From an uncultured Methanobrevibacter sp. (lineage in GTDB: Archaea; Methanobacteriota; Methanobacteria; Methanobacteriales; Methanobacteriaceae), in contig NZ_CAJOKH010000033.1 of NCBI RefSeq assembly GCF_905235195.1, positions 1 through 43,164 on the forward strand: 43,164 nucleotides of DNA, read 5' to 3'. Positions 17,328 through 25,474 of the stretch are shown one piece after another (the stretch's first letter is position 1; every line of letters begins with the position of its first letter). The position numbers were made by a program, and so were the translations under genes. The notes beneath the pieces were generated by a model. It searched no databases. It saw nothing but the letters and a program-made list of their open reading frames with translations, and was not told where the DNA came from.

Positions 17328-17958
17328 GTTATTACCTTCCTTAAAAAAATATTTATCCAATGAATAATCTATAAGAATTATAAATGAAATTTAAATAATA
17401 AATTTAATATAAAAATTTGAAATTAAGAATTTAATTAAGTTAAATTTAAATTTAATAATAATTTTAATTATGTTTAATTTTAATTTTAATAATATTATAA
17501 TTTTATGATTTTAAAATTTAAACTGAAAAAAATAAAAAAACTAATAAAATTCTAAAAATATTAATTTAGGATGATATATATGTGCATCTCAATATATTAA
17601 CAATAATGAGTATACATAAAATTTCATTAAATTGAAATTGTATTAAATAAAAATATGCAATTACATGATAAATATAAAAATAAACTATTGGTAAATTCAA
17701 ATAATGATAAGAAAAAATTTTGAAAAAAAATTAGTTTAAAATTATTTAAAAATATGTGTTTTATAATTTTTCCGTGCTTATTAAGATAAGACTTTGAAAA
17801 ATCATAAGATAAGTGAATATATTTAAAAAATTATTAAAAATATTATGAAATTGTATGAAGGTTAATAAATTGTTTATTTAAGCGAATATATAATATAAAT
17901 TAAATTAAACCATAAAATATTGTAAATAACTATTTATATTAATAAGAGGGTTGTTAAT
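17328..17958. other. Gene-free gap upstream of ftsY
   Basis: About 630 bp between divergent ftsY and the decayed adhesin gene, very A/T-rich and with no credible ORF. AATATATAATATAAA near 17884-17898 is a TATA candidate for the plus-strand pseudogene, about 65 bp before its start position. Confidence 0.4.
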
Positions 17959-18717
17959 ATTAAGTTAAAACTATTTTTAGCAGGAACTTTAATTTTAATT
18001 ATGATTATATCTTTAGGTTGAGTTTCTGCAAATGATGTTGAAAACTATGAAAGCATTAGTTTAACATAACATGGAGAAAATATTCAAACAACATCAAACA
18101 ATAATGATATTAATGTTAAGAGTGAAGAAAATGAAATTCTAAACAAATGATATGGATATTCCTAAGGGCAGGTATTCAGCGACTGTTAATACCAATCTTT
18201 CAAATGTTAATGTTACATTTACAGTAGATGATTTAATAATTGGAACTGCTCTAAGTGACCCATTAGGACTTGCAAAATTACAATAAGCAGTTCACAATTA
18301 AAAAAAAATTGGTTTAGGTACACACAGTATTTTAGTAATCTTTAATGGAGATGAAAATCATAGAGGTCCAATCAAACAGCGAAAATAAAGATAAACAAAG
18401 AAGCAAGTAAATTAGTAAATGTTAAAACCTCACAAAAATCCTATAAAAGTACTGCTAAAAAAATGCAATTAACTGCTACATAAAAAGATAGTAAAAATAA
18501 AGTAATGAAAAATCAAGTAATCTACTTTAAAATAAAAAATAAAACATTTAAAGTAAAAACCAACTCAAAAAGAATAGCTACACTAACACTTAATGCAGCA
18601 AAAATTAAATCACTAAAACTAAACAAAAAAGGTAACTATAAATTCACTGTAACTTATAATACCCCAGCAACATATAATCAATCTACTGGAAAAGGTACAT
18701 TGAAAGTTGTAAAATAA
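17959..18717 (+). pseudogene. Decayed adhesin-like protein gene
   Basis: Conceptual translation gives a signal peptide (KLFLAGTLILIMIISLG-stop-VSAND), an N-terminal spacer, an Ig-like domain (RYSATVNTNLSNVNVTFTVDD, then GTHSILVIFNGDENHRG) and a basic C-terminal Ig-like domain (YFKIKNKTFKVKTNSKRIAT through GKGTLKVVK, ending at 18717). It is broken by in-frame TGA 18019-18021, TAA 18067-18069 and TGA 18148-18150, a frame change just after that, further stops near 18284 and 18296, another frame change around 18390, and a TAA near 18481. The expected start codon is ATT, behind GAGGGTTGT. The number of lesions rules out sequencing error as the whole explanation. It lies opposite in strand to the flanking conserved genes. 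Confidence 0.85.
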
Positions 18718-18732
18718 ATTGGAATATTTAAA

Positions 18733-18764
18733 AATTTTTCCATTTTTTTTTCCATTTTTTTATT
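18733..18764 (+). terminator. Oligo-T terminator after the adhesin pseudogene
   Basis: Three T runs (TTTTTCCA, T9, T7) within 32 bp begin 16 bp after the pseudogene's last stop. This is a strong archaeal-type terminator that outlived its gene. Confidence 0.6.
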
Positions 18765-18927
18765 TAATCTTATTTTAATAAATTTTTTTAATATAAATAG
18801 ATTTAAATATTTTCTATTTTAAAAATATGGATTATATTTTAAAATATTAGTTTAAAAAGTAATAGTTTCTAAAAAAAATAATTGATAAATAGATTAATTA
18901 TAAAAAAAGTTTGTTTAAAGATTTAAA

Positions 18928-18966
18928 AAAAATTAAAAAAGAAAATTAAAAAATAAAAGAAAAGGT
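18928..18966 (-). terminator. Oligo-T terminator after pfdA
   Basis: On the minus strand, directly after the pfdA stop, comes CTTTTCTTTTATTTTTTAAT followed by more T runs. It ends the ribosomal/prefoldin operon before the pseudogene. Confidence 0.55.
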
Positions 18967-18972
18967 GTAGGA

Positions 18973-19410
18973 TTATTGTCCAGATAACTGAGCATCAAGT
19001 TGTAAATTCTTTGACAACTTTTCAGCAGCGGGTTGAAGTTGAGCAATAACATCAGTAACTTGTTGTAAAGATTTTAAAGTATTGTCCAAGTTTTCTTTTA
19101 ATTCCTCAGATTGGGAATCAATTGTAACTTTAGCTTCATCAACAGTCTGTTTTACAGCAATACCAGCACCAATACTCATTACAACATAATCAGTGTTTGT
19201 AATTTCACCTTCCATAAAAGCTCCACCACCAATAGGAACTAAAGATTCGGCAGAACCTTTACCTGCCATATCATCAATAGTAGTTTTTAAAACTTCAAGC
19301 TCAGCAAGTGATGCTTGAATAGCTTCTACTTGTTGTTGTAATAATTCTGCTTGATTACGATAAGCAGAAAGTTCACTTACCATTTGTTGTAACTTTTGCT
19401 GATCATCCAT
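18973..19410 (-). CDS. pfdA: Prefoldin subunit alpha
   Basis: A 145-residue prefoldin alpha subunit: an N-terminal coiled helix (QQKLQQMVSELSAYRNQAELLQQQVEAI), a central beta-hairpin region with LVPIGGGAFMEGEI and YVVMSIGAGIAVKQTVDEA, and a C-terminal coiled helix. Prefoldin is the alpha2-beta4 jellyfish chaperone that captures nascent proteins. A GTG at 19419 is possible, but it overlaps the GGTG site; the ATG at 19410, behind GGTGTTTTTT, is preferred. It is the last gene of the eL20-prefoldin string, only 12 bp after eL20. Confidence 0.93.
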   Translation of the reverse strand: MDDQQKLQQMVSELSAYRNQAELLQQQVEAIQASLAELEVLKTTIDDMAGKGSAESLVPIGGGAFMEGEITNTDYVVMSIGAGIAVKQTVDEAKVTIDSQSEELKENLDNTLKSLQQVTDVIAQLQPAAEKLSKNLQLDAQLSGQ

Positions 19411-19422
19411 AAAAAACACCTT

Positions 19423-19647
19423 TTATAAGATACCTTTAAGAACAAGATCTTCAACTTCATCAGGAGTGATTTCTTTTATTTCTTGAATATCTATTTGATT
19501 CCTATTTATTCCATGTTGACTACCGAATAAAGAGTAAATTTTTTCATAGATGTCTTTTTCATTAAATGATTTAAGTTCTTTAGTAAATTTTTGAGTCTGT
19601 GAGCCCATAACAAATTTACCTTTTACTCTATAAATTTTAGTTTGCAT
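19423..19647 (-). CDS. rpl18a: Large ribosomal subunit protein eL20 (L18a/LX)
   Basis: A 74-residue archaeal LX protein: KIYRVKGKFVMGSQTQKFTKEL, then a second half with YSLFGSQHGINRNQIDIQEI. It is a small 50S protein shared with eukaryotic L18a. GAGGGATTTAT precedes the ATG. It sits between aIF6 and prefoldin alpha, the standard archaeal order. Confidence 0.93.
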   Translation of the reverse strand: MQTKIYRVKGKFVMGSQTQKFTKELKSFNEKDIYEKIYSLFGSQHGINRNQIDIQEIKEITPDEVEDLVLKGIL

Positions 19648-19675
19648 ATAAATCCCTCATTTTGATAAAATATAT

Positions 19676-20350
19676 TTAAAATGAATCTAAAAATCCTAAA
19701 GATTCTTCAACCCTAGCCATTTCAGGGCCAGTAGTGTCTTCACCCACTATTACTCCTTTAGAATTAGATATAGAACAAGCACCAACTAGAGGAAGACCTC
19801 TATTAACAGTACCAATATTACCTTCTACACCAAATACCTTCTCAACAAAAGTAATTTCATCAGGCTTAGAATCTTTGTGAATAAGAAATCCTTTATTAGT
19901 AACAGCCATTAAAGAACCAATTATATCATAACCTGCAATGGTAGATTTTTCAACATCAACATTTAATGTTTCTTCAATAACATTTATAGCATTATCTGAA
20001 ACTTTAGGACTAACTATTGCCCCATTATCATTAGCTGCAAGAATATTACCAACTGCAGTGTATTTATCTGGTAATAATGCAATATTTTCAATACCTGCTT
20101 CTTTTAAAGCATTTAATTCCTTTTCAAATATTTGGGGAGAAACTATAAAACCATTTGAATTTCCCACCATTAATGCACCAGCTAAGTTAGATCCAGCAAT
20201 TGAACTTATAACAATATTTACATCTAAAGCTTGTTTTAAATCTTCTAATCTAGAATCTAAAATATTGTGAGGAACAATAGCTACATCATCATTAACAGCT
20301 ATATATACACCAAGATTTGGATTTCCTGTAAGATTAATTCTTTTCAACAT
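19676..20350 (-). CDS. eif6: Translation initiation factor aIF6
   Basis: A 224-residue ribosome anti-association factor with the five-fold pentein repeat; the units are visible as repeated 'A-x-x-N-x-x-G-x-I-V-S/H' elements (NSNGFIVSPQ, NDNGAIVSPK, TNKGFLIHKD, NSKGVIVGED). The N-terminus MLKRINLTGNPNLGVYIAVND is canonical and the length normal. It binds the 50S subunit and blocks premature joining. AAGGTAAATAAT precedes the ATG. It lies between eL31 and eL20 in a conserved string. Confidence 0.95.
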   Translation of the reverse strand: MLKRINLTGNPNLGVYIAVNDDVAIVPHNILDSRLEDLKQALDVNIVISSIAGSNLAGALMVGNSNGFIVSPQIFEKELNALKEAGIENIALLPDKYTAVGNILAANDNGAIVSPKVSDNAINVIEETLNVDVEKSTIAGYDIIGSLMAVTNKGFLIHKDSKPDEITFVEKVFGVEGNIGTVNRGLPLVGACSISNSKGVIVGEDTTGPEMARVEESLGFLDSF

Positions 20351-20406
20351 TATTATTTACCTTATTAAATTAAATAATGAACATACTTAAAAAACAAGTT
20401 GAAAGT

Positions 20407-20673
20407 CTAATCAGCAAGAACTGCTTTAACATATTTTTCATCATCTTCTTCAATAACAGTAGCTTTTACTTTGATTTTAGATGGAATTTTTTGTATTCCT
20501 CTTTCCCAAATTTTTTCGTTAATTGAAGCATCAATGACAATATCTTCAACTTTCATATGTTTCATTAAAAAGTTTCTAACTTCTCTAATAGCCCTAGGAG
20601 CTCTTATAGTCCTTTTAACGTTTTTAACGTTACGAAGAGGTATTGTGTAAACTCTTTCTAAATTTTCTGCCAT
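20407..20673 (-). CDS. rpl31e: Large ribosomal subunit protein eL31
   Basis: An 88-residue eL31 starting [14 protein letters not shown], with the [18 protein letters not shown] core and [21 protein letters not shown] three codons earlier overlaps the GGGGTG ribosome site, so the ATG at 20673 is the start. It follows eL39 by 11 bp in the operon. Confidence 0.95.
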   Translation of the reverse strand: MAENLERVYTIPLRNVKNVKRTIRAPRAIREVRNFLMKHMKVEDIVIDASINEKIWERGIQKIPSKIKVKATVIEEDDEKYVKAVLAD

Positions 20674-20684
20674 ATTAAACACCC

Positions 20685-20840
20685 CTATAATTTAAGATTA
20701 TTTCTTCTCCAATTTCTAGGCTTAGGTCTGTATCTTAATTTACGATTAGTTTTAGCGTAAGCCCAAATAGGAATTCTTCTATTTTGTTTTGTTGCTTTAG
20801 CCATTCTTAATTTTCTAGCTAATGGTTTATTTCTACTCAT
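20685..20840 (-). CDS. rpl39e: Large ribosomal subunit protein eL39
   Basis: A 51-residue, extremely basic eL39 ([20 protein letters not shown], then [20 protein letters not shown], ending RRNNLKL). It lines the polypeptide exit tunnel. The open frame runs 20 codons further upstream, but GGTGAGAAT immediately before the ATG at 20840 fixes the start and gives the standard 51-residue length. Confidence 0.96.
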   Translation of the reverse strand: MSRNKPLARKLRMAKATKQNRRIPIWAYAKTNRKLRYRPKPRNWRRNNLKL

Positions 20841-20896
20841 ATTCTCACCATAATATATAATCATTATTTTTATTTTGATACGGAACAATCTATAAT

Positions 20897-21481
20897 TCAA
20901 TCTTTTAATCCGACAACATTAGTCTGATAATGTTCTGGGAAAATTTCACTAGAATTTCCTCCCACCTCATCAATTAATATTCTAATTTCAACCTCATAAT
21001 CAGAACTATTGTCTTTATTGCTCTTTTCTTTTTTTACCTTGAATAATGATGAAACCAAGGTATTAATAGTTTTAAAACCAAAACTATCTAAATTTATGTA
21101 TTGAATATTTTTCCTTGCCTCTAAACTTTGAATTTGATCTTTATTAAGTTTAGGAGTTTTATCATCCCTACGAGTCCCATCAGCAACAACAGGATACTCT
21201 AATGCTGCAGCCTCAATTACTTCTTTGTGAATATATTTAATTCCCTCATTTGGAAATCCATCATTCATAATCATATTAACAGCATCTTGTAAAATCTTTT
21301 TATCTAAGCTTAAAACACGATGAGGCATATCTAATGATTTTGCAGATAATTTTGCAGGAATATAGGAATCATATACATTGAAATTTGCAGTAACAAGCTC
21401 TACTTCAAAGCCTAACCTTTTAAGAATTAGTCCCATAAGAGAACTGTCTTTACCGCCACTATACAATACACAAGCTTTCAT
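20897..21481 (-). CDS. PP-loop superfamily ATPase (COG1365-type)
   Basis: A 194-residue archaeal protein with the PP-loop ATP-pyrophosphatase motif YSGGKDSS at residues 7-14, followed by a Rossmann-like core ([17 protein letters not shown]) and [13 protein letters not shown], which may contact substrate. PP-loop enzymes adenylate their substrates (tRNA thiolation, NAD or GMP synthesis); this small class sits in the archaeal ribosomal-gene string but has no established reaction. It has AGGAAAT before the ATG and is 5 bp downstream of the PDCD5 gene, so it is co-transcribed with translation genes. A role in RNA or ribosome modification is inference. Confidence 0.8.
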   Translation of the reverse strand: MKACVLYSGGKDSSLMGLILKRLGFEVELVTANFNVYDSYIPAKLSAKSLDMPHRVLSLDKKILQDAVNMIMNDGFPNEGIKYIHKEVIEAAALEYPVVADGTRRDDKTPKLNKDQIQSLEARKNIQYINLDSFGFKTINTLVSSLFKVKKEKSNKDNSSDYEVEIRILIDEVGGNSSEIFPEHYQTNVVGLKD

Positions 21482-21486
21482 AAAAA

Positions 21487-21831
21487 TTATTTCCTAGTAA
21501 TACGCATTTCCCTTTTTTGACCAGCTAATTGTGATAATAAAACTTTTAGTTGATCATCAGTTACTTTTCCTTTTAAACTACCAGCTTGAGCAGATTGAAT
21601 TAATTGAATTTCAATTTGTTGGACTAATTCAGGTCTAGTCAACTTAAGATTGGCTAATCTGCTTCGAGCTTCAGGAGTCATGATTTGTTTAACAGCTTGA
21701 TTAAGCTGAGCTTCTAATTGTTCTTGCTGAGCTTGCTGTTCAACTTGCTGTTGCATTTGTTCATTTGCAAGAGCTTGTTGTTTTTGTAATTCCTCCATTT
21801 TCTTACGACGAATATCTTCAAGTTCACTCAT
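21487..21831 (-). CDS. PDCD5-family DNA-binding protein
   Basis: A 114-residue PDCD5/TFAR19 homologue. It has an N-terminal helix with many Gln/Glu (QKQQALANEQMQQQVEQQAQ) and the conserved core ILxPEARSRLANL-type segment MTPEARSRLANLKLTRPEL, then LLSQLAGQKREMRITRK. The M. thermautotrophicus relative (MTH1615) has a solved three-helix structure. It binds DNA and may act with chaperonin/prefoldin systems, as in eukaryotes. The ATG at 21831 follows a GGAGATTTGTAT site; eight upstream codons in frame are not used. Confidence 0.92.
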   Translation of the reverse strand: MSELEDIRRKKMEELQKQQALANEQMQQQVEQQAQQEQLEAQLNQAVKQIMTPEARSRLANLKLTRPELVQQIEIQLIQSAQAGSLKGKVTDDQLKVLLSQLAGQKREMRITRK

Positions 21832-21866
21832 ATACAAATCTCCATATCTTTTCAATCAAAATAAAT

Positions 21867-22307
21867 TTAATATTTTTCAAGTCCTGGAATATCTTTTATT
21901 AATTCAGCAGAAGTTTTGTCTAAGAAAGATTGTCCTTGTGGAGTTACAACTCTTCCACCTTCAACTTTTTCAACATACCCTGCATCTTCTAATTGATGTA
22001 AAGCTACTCTAACTATAGAACCGCTACTTAATCTGAATTTTTCAGGGCGGACACCACGGTCTTTTTTACCACCGAAAGACCTTCTTAAACTTCTAACACC
22101 TACAGGACCAGCTATATATACTTTTCTTAAGATAGCTGCACATCTTACATACCACCAATCGACATTAACTGGTTTTCTTTCTTTATGAACACCAGTTTTA
22201 ACGAGACGAGACCATTCAGGTGATTGAATTTTATCATTATTGTTTTTAAATTCATCTGCGAGGTGATTGATTAATACCTCTGCAGGTACATCATATACAG
22301 TACTCAT
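21867..22307 (-). CDS. rps19e: Small ribosomal subunit protein eS19
   Basis: A 146-residue eS19: STVYDVPAEVLINHLADEFK, the WSRLVKTGVHKERKP and WWYVRCAAILRKVYI blocks, GPVGVRSLRRSFGGKKDRGV, and LHQLEDAGYVEK near the end. TATGGAGAATTAAT precedes the ATG. It is the first gene of the block that runs through PDCD5, PP-loop, eL39, eL31, aIF6, eL20 and prefoldin. Confidence 0.96.
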   Translation of the reverse strand: MSTVYDVPAEVLINHLADEFKNNNDKIQSPEWSRLVKTGVHKERKPVNVDWWYVRCAAILRKVYIAGPVGVRSLRRSFGGKKDRGVRPEKFRLSSGSIVRVALHQLEDAGYVEKVEGGRVVTPQGQSFLDKTSAELIKDIPGLEKY

Positions 22308-22468
22308 ATTAATTCTCCATATATTTATTTATAGAAAATAACTAAGTTAAATTCTAATATATTTAAAAAGATTTGTTAAATAGATAGAAATTCTTAATAT
22401 GATCCTCAAATTAAACTTAAATTTAGTCTTATGCTAAAGAAAAATAAGTTTGTAACTCAAAATGAGTA

Positions 22469-22732
22469 TTAAGATTTTTTCTTATAAATAATAGCAACAT
22501 GTCCTCTAACATCAACTAATTCTGAATTAGTTGCACTTACAATGTCGCTTATAAAATCATCTTTATTTTTTGCTATAGATCTAGCAAATTTTAATTTAAC
22601 AACTTCATTGGATTTTAATTGACGTTTAACCTCATCAATTACATTTTCATTTACACCAGATTTTCCAATGTTAATTGTTATAGCGGAAAGAGCTTCATTC
22701 ATAATTTCTTTTTTTGTTAATGTATGAGTCAA
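22469..22732 (-). CDS. YhbY-family (CRM domain) RNA-binding protein
   Basis: An 87-residue CRS1/YhbY domain protein: ITINIGKSGVNENVIDEVKR, LKSNEVVKLKFARSI, and LVDVRGHVAIIYKKKS with the GHVAIIY strand typical of CRM domains (usually G-x-x-x-x-LYR). Bacterial YhbY associates with pre-50S particles. The start is TTG at 22732 behind GGAGAG, inside the end of the RNase P subunit gene (38 bp overlap), implying translational coupling. Confidence 0.88.
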   Translation of the reverse strand: MTHTLTKKEIMNEALSAITINIGKSGVNENVIDEVKRQLKSNEVVKLKFARSIAKNKDDFISDIVSATNSELVDVRGHVAIIYKKKS

Positions 22733-23066
22733 TTTTAGCTCTCCTCTTTGATTTTATTTCCTTAATATAAGGAATTTTCATGATATGGCCGCATTCTGAA
22801 CATTTAATGTTAACAGTACTGTCAACTAGCCGGATTGAACAGTTTTGGCCCGGAAAAAGGAACTTGTGACAATTTTTACAGTATCGCTTGTTCCATTGAG
22901 CAGGAATTTTAATATTATATTTAGTGGATATTTTAAGTGCAAGTTCAGCATATCTGTGAGATCTTTCAGGATGAGTGAAAAACTCATTTTCTGCCATATC
23001 AAAAAGAATATTAATCCTTTCATTTGCAATCTTTAAAATCCATTTTGGTCTTTTTCCTCTACTCAA
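22695..23066 (-). CDS. rnp4: RNase P protein component 4 (Rpr2/Rpp21)
   Basis: A 123-residue archaeal RNase P subunit. Two N-terminal helices (ANERINILFDMAENEF and RSHRYAELALKISTKYNIKI) are followed by a zinc ribbon with CKNC (after RY) and CSEC. It pairs with Rpp29 to support 5' maturation of tRNA. The start is TTG at 23066, supported by AGAGGGGTATG. It leads a two-gene overlap with the YhbY protein. Confidence 0.9.
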   Translation of the reverse strand: MSRGKRPKWILKIANERINILFDMAENEFFTHPERSHRYAELALKISTKYNIKIPAQWNKRYCKNCHKFLFPGQNCSIRLVDSTVNIKCSECGHIMKIPYIKEIKSKRRAKIDSYINKKRNYE

Positions 23067-23512
23067 ACATACCCCTCTTATAAATGGAATATAAACTTCT
23101 ATAAATAGAATTGTAAATCTTTTAATAGTTTTAAAAGGTTTTAAAGAAATAAAAACTAATTCTAAACGATATTATAAAACCATAATATACAAGAAGAATA
23201 TTAAGAATGAATATGTTTTTTCTATATAAAAAGCTTTACTATAAAAAGCATATTACAATAAAAAGTTCCATTATTTTATATATTTTTGCTTATTAAAAAG
23301 CTTTTGTAAATAGACAAATACTTATAATAAATTCATAAAAAAAGCAAAAAATAAATTTAATAATTAAATAAGCTTTAATTATTCAAATAATGTATAAAAA
23401 GTTAAATTCAATATAAAAATAATAAAATAAAAATATATTGACCATATTAAAAGCTAATTTTAAATAAAAATTAAAGAAAATTAAATATAATTCTTGCTAA
23501 AAATTAACAGTA
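23067..23512. other. Gap with iterated ATAAAAAG(C/T) motif
   Basis: 445 bp without a gene. ATAAAAAGC/T occurs at 23226-23234, 23241-23249, 23258-23266 and 23394-23402, with the variant TTAAAAAGC at 23293-23301. It lies between the AK6-type gene's stop and the RNase P subunit start, so it includes that operon's promoter region. Confidence 0.45.
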
Positions 23513-24097
23513 TCATTTTTTTAATACCCATTCAATAAAATCTACTTCGCCAACAGGATAGGATAAATCATGACAGATAATTTTACATATTATATCTAAA
23601 ACGTCTTCAGGACTTTTATCTGTAACATCGATCTCACAGGTATTATCCCCATATTTTTCATATGCTTCAACAGAACATACTGCTAAAGCCTCAGATAAAA
23701 GATTTTCATTAATTTTAGAGGAGGTGTAGTTTCTATCACTAAGTCGGATTTTTAATTTATCTGGGTGGGCTCTTAAAATAATTACTTTATCTGCACCACT
23801 GCAAAAATGACTTAAGTGACCTTCAAAAATCAATAATTTATTTTTATTTTTGTTTTGTTTAAAGAATTCATTTTTTTGATTATTAAATGCTTTATCTAAG
23901 TTTTCAATATCTACAATCTTATAATCTTTTTCAGGGTCTCTACCTAATATTAAATCATTCCCAAATGCAAGTTCATTTGTTTTGATTAACTTAACATACC
24001 AGTTTTCTTTTAGATTTAATTTATCAAATAAAATTTGTGAAATAGTAGTTTTTCCAGTACATGGAGTACCACTAATAAATATTGTTTTGTTAATCAT
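23513..24097 (-). CDS. AK6/Fap7-type adenylate kinase family protein
   Basis: A 194-residue P-loop kinase. FISGTPCTGKTTIS carries the P-loop (residues 10-18), and the AK6 pattern follows: YKIVDIENL, LIFEGHLSHF, ADKVIILRAHPDKLKIRLSDRNY and KINENLLSEALAVCSVEAYE. AK6/Fap7 is an unusual adenylate kinase/ATPase that helps mature the small ribosomal subunit with uS11. GTGATTAT precedes the ATG. It lies 22 bp after the DRG GTPase gene, so the two are probably co-transcribed. Confidence 0.88.
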   Translation of the reverse strand: MINKTIFISGTPCTGKTTISQILFDKLNLKENWYVKLIKTNELAFGNDLILGRDPEKDYKIVDIENLDKAFNNQKNEFFKQNKNKNKLLIFEGHLSHFCSGADKVIILRAHPDKLKIRLSDRNYTSSKINENLLSEALAVCSVEAYEKYGDNTCEIDVTDKSPEDVLDIICKIICHDLSYPVGEVDFIEWVLKK

Positions 24098-24119
24098 ATA
24101 ATCACAAGAGTTGAAAAAA

Positions 24120-25217
24120 TTATTTTTTAAGAATAACTCTTAAAACATCTTCATCCTCAAGAACATGATCTGGACCTACTTTTTGACCTGGAAATTTTAC
24201 AGATGTTCCCCAAATCTTAGCATGTCTAAAGTTTTTAACAAATTCCCTATGTAATTTACCACATGCTTCAATAACAGTAGTGCCTCTTTTAATAATAAGA
24301 GGATCTTCCATATCTGCTTGTTTTCCCTGAGGTTTGAGATAAACTCTAATAAGACCTAAATTATTAAAAATAGTTTCTCTAAGATAATCCATATTATGTT
24401 TTTTATCAGCAGAAATAGGGATAAAATCAGGAATAGTTTCTCTAATATGATTCAGGTAAGTCTCATCAACTAAATCTGTTTTGTTCATAAGAATAATCAT
24501 TGGAACATAAGATTTATTTCCATCTAAAACATCAATGAATTGATCTATACTAATATCTTCCCTAAATAATACACTAGCATTGTGTATACCATATTCATTT
24601 AATACAGACCTAATTGTAACCTCATCAAGTTTTGATAATGGAATAGTTGAAGATACTTTTACTCCACCCCTACCAGTTTTTTTAACCCTTACATCAGGCT
24701 TGGTTTGGTTAGGTCTAACACCAATATCATGAATTTCCTTTAAAATAACATTAATATGCTGAGGATTTAAAACATCAAGAACTATGATAATTAAATCAGC
24801 ATCCCTTGCAACTGCTAAAATCTCTTTGCCTCTACCCTTACCACCAGATGCACCAGTAATAATACCTGGAACATCAAATATTTGAATTTGGGCATTGTTA
24901 TACTCCATAATACCTGGAATGATATCTAATGTTGTAAATTGATAAGCGCCAACTTTACTTTCTGCATTTGTTAATTCATTAAGTAATGTTGATTTTCCAA
25001 CAGATGGAAAACCTACAAGTACTGCAGTTGCATCTCCAGATTTCTTAACATAAAAACCCTGACCTTTAGTACCAGAACTGTTTCTTTTAATCTGTTCTTC
25101 TTTAAGTCTTGCAATCTTAGCTTTAAGTTTACCTATATGGTGAGAAGTAGCTTTGTTATACTGAGTTTTTTGAATCTCATCCTCAATATCTTTTATCTTC
25201 TGATCTATATCACTCAT
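24120..25217 (-). CDS. DRG-family GTP-binding protein (OBG/TGS)
   Basis: A 365-residue developmentally-regulated GTPase. After an N-terminal helical region ([20 protein letters not shown]), G1 is GFPSVGKST (residues 69-77), G2 lies in [13 protein letters not shown]3 is [18 protein letters not shown], and G4 is NKTD near residue 263. The C-terminal TGS domain ([12 protein letters not shown] through VLRVILKK) has normal length. DRG proteins associate with translating ribosomes in eukaryotes and are universal in archaea. GGTGTAGTT precedes the ATG. Confidence 0.95.
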   Translation of the reverse strand: MSDIDQKIKDIEDEIQKTQYNKATSHHIGKLKAKIARLKEEQIKRNSSGTKGQGFYVKKSGDATAVLVGFPSVGKSTLLNELTNAESKVGAYQFTTLDIIPGIMEYNNAQIQIFDVPGIITGASGGKGRGKEILAVARDADLIIIVLDVLNPQHINVILKEIHDIGVRPNQTKPDVRVKKTGRGGVKVSSTIPLSKLDEVTIRSVLNEYGIHNASVLFREDISIDQFIDVLDGNKSYVPMIILMNKTDLVDETYLNHIRETIPDFIPISADKKHNMDYLRETIFNNLGLIRVYLKPQGKQADMEDPLIIKRGTTVIEACGKLHREFVKNFRHAKIWGTSVKFPGQKVGPDHVLEDEDVLRVILKK

Positions 25218-25422
25218 AACTACACCAAATAAATAATAATTAAAAAATGAATAGGTTTTTAAAAACCATATAAAAATAATATATTAATATAATTTCTTCT
25301 TTTAAAATATATAAAACTTAAGATTAGAATAAAAATTTTAAAAATAATCTATTGAATTTAAAATAATCTAATAATCAATTGAAAAAAAGGTCAAATTATA
25401 TAAATATTAGTATAATTTAGAT

Positions 25423-25465
25423 TTAAAAAAAATAAAAAAAGAAAAGTTAAGATAAAAATCTTAAC
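25423..25465 (-). terminator. Stem-loop plus T-tract terminator after aglB
   Basis: GTTAAGAT (25446-25453) and ATCTTAAC (25458-25465) form a perfect 8-bp stem with a 4-nt loop, starting 10 bp past the aglB stop. On the minus strand the stem is followed at once by CTTTTTTTATTTTTTTT-type runs. It resembles a bacterial intrinsic terminator. Confidence 0.7.
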
Positions 25466-25474
25466 TATTAATAG

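Noticed and set aside
17959-18717. Recoding of in-frame TGA/TAA (selenocysteine, pyrrolysine or stop reassignment) in the adhesin relic.
   Set aside because: Both TGA and TAA interrupt it several times, frames also change, the start codon is not ATG, and all other genes use TAA/TGA/TAG as normal stops. Decay is simpler.
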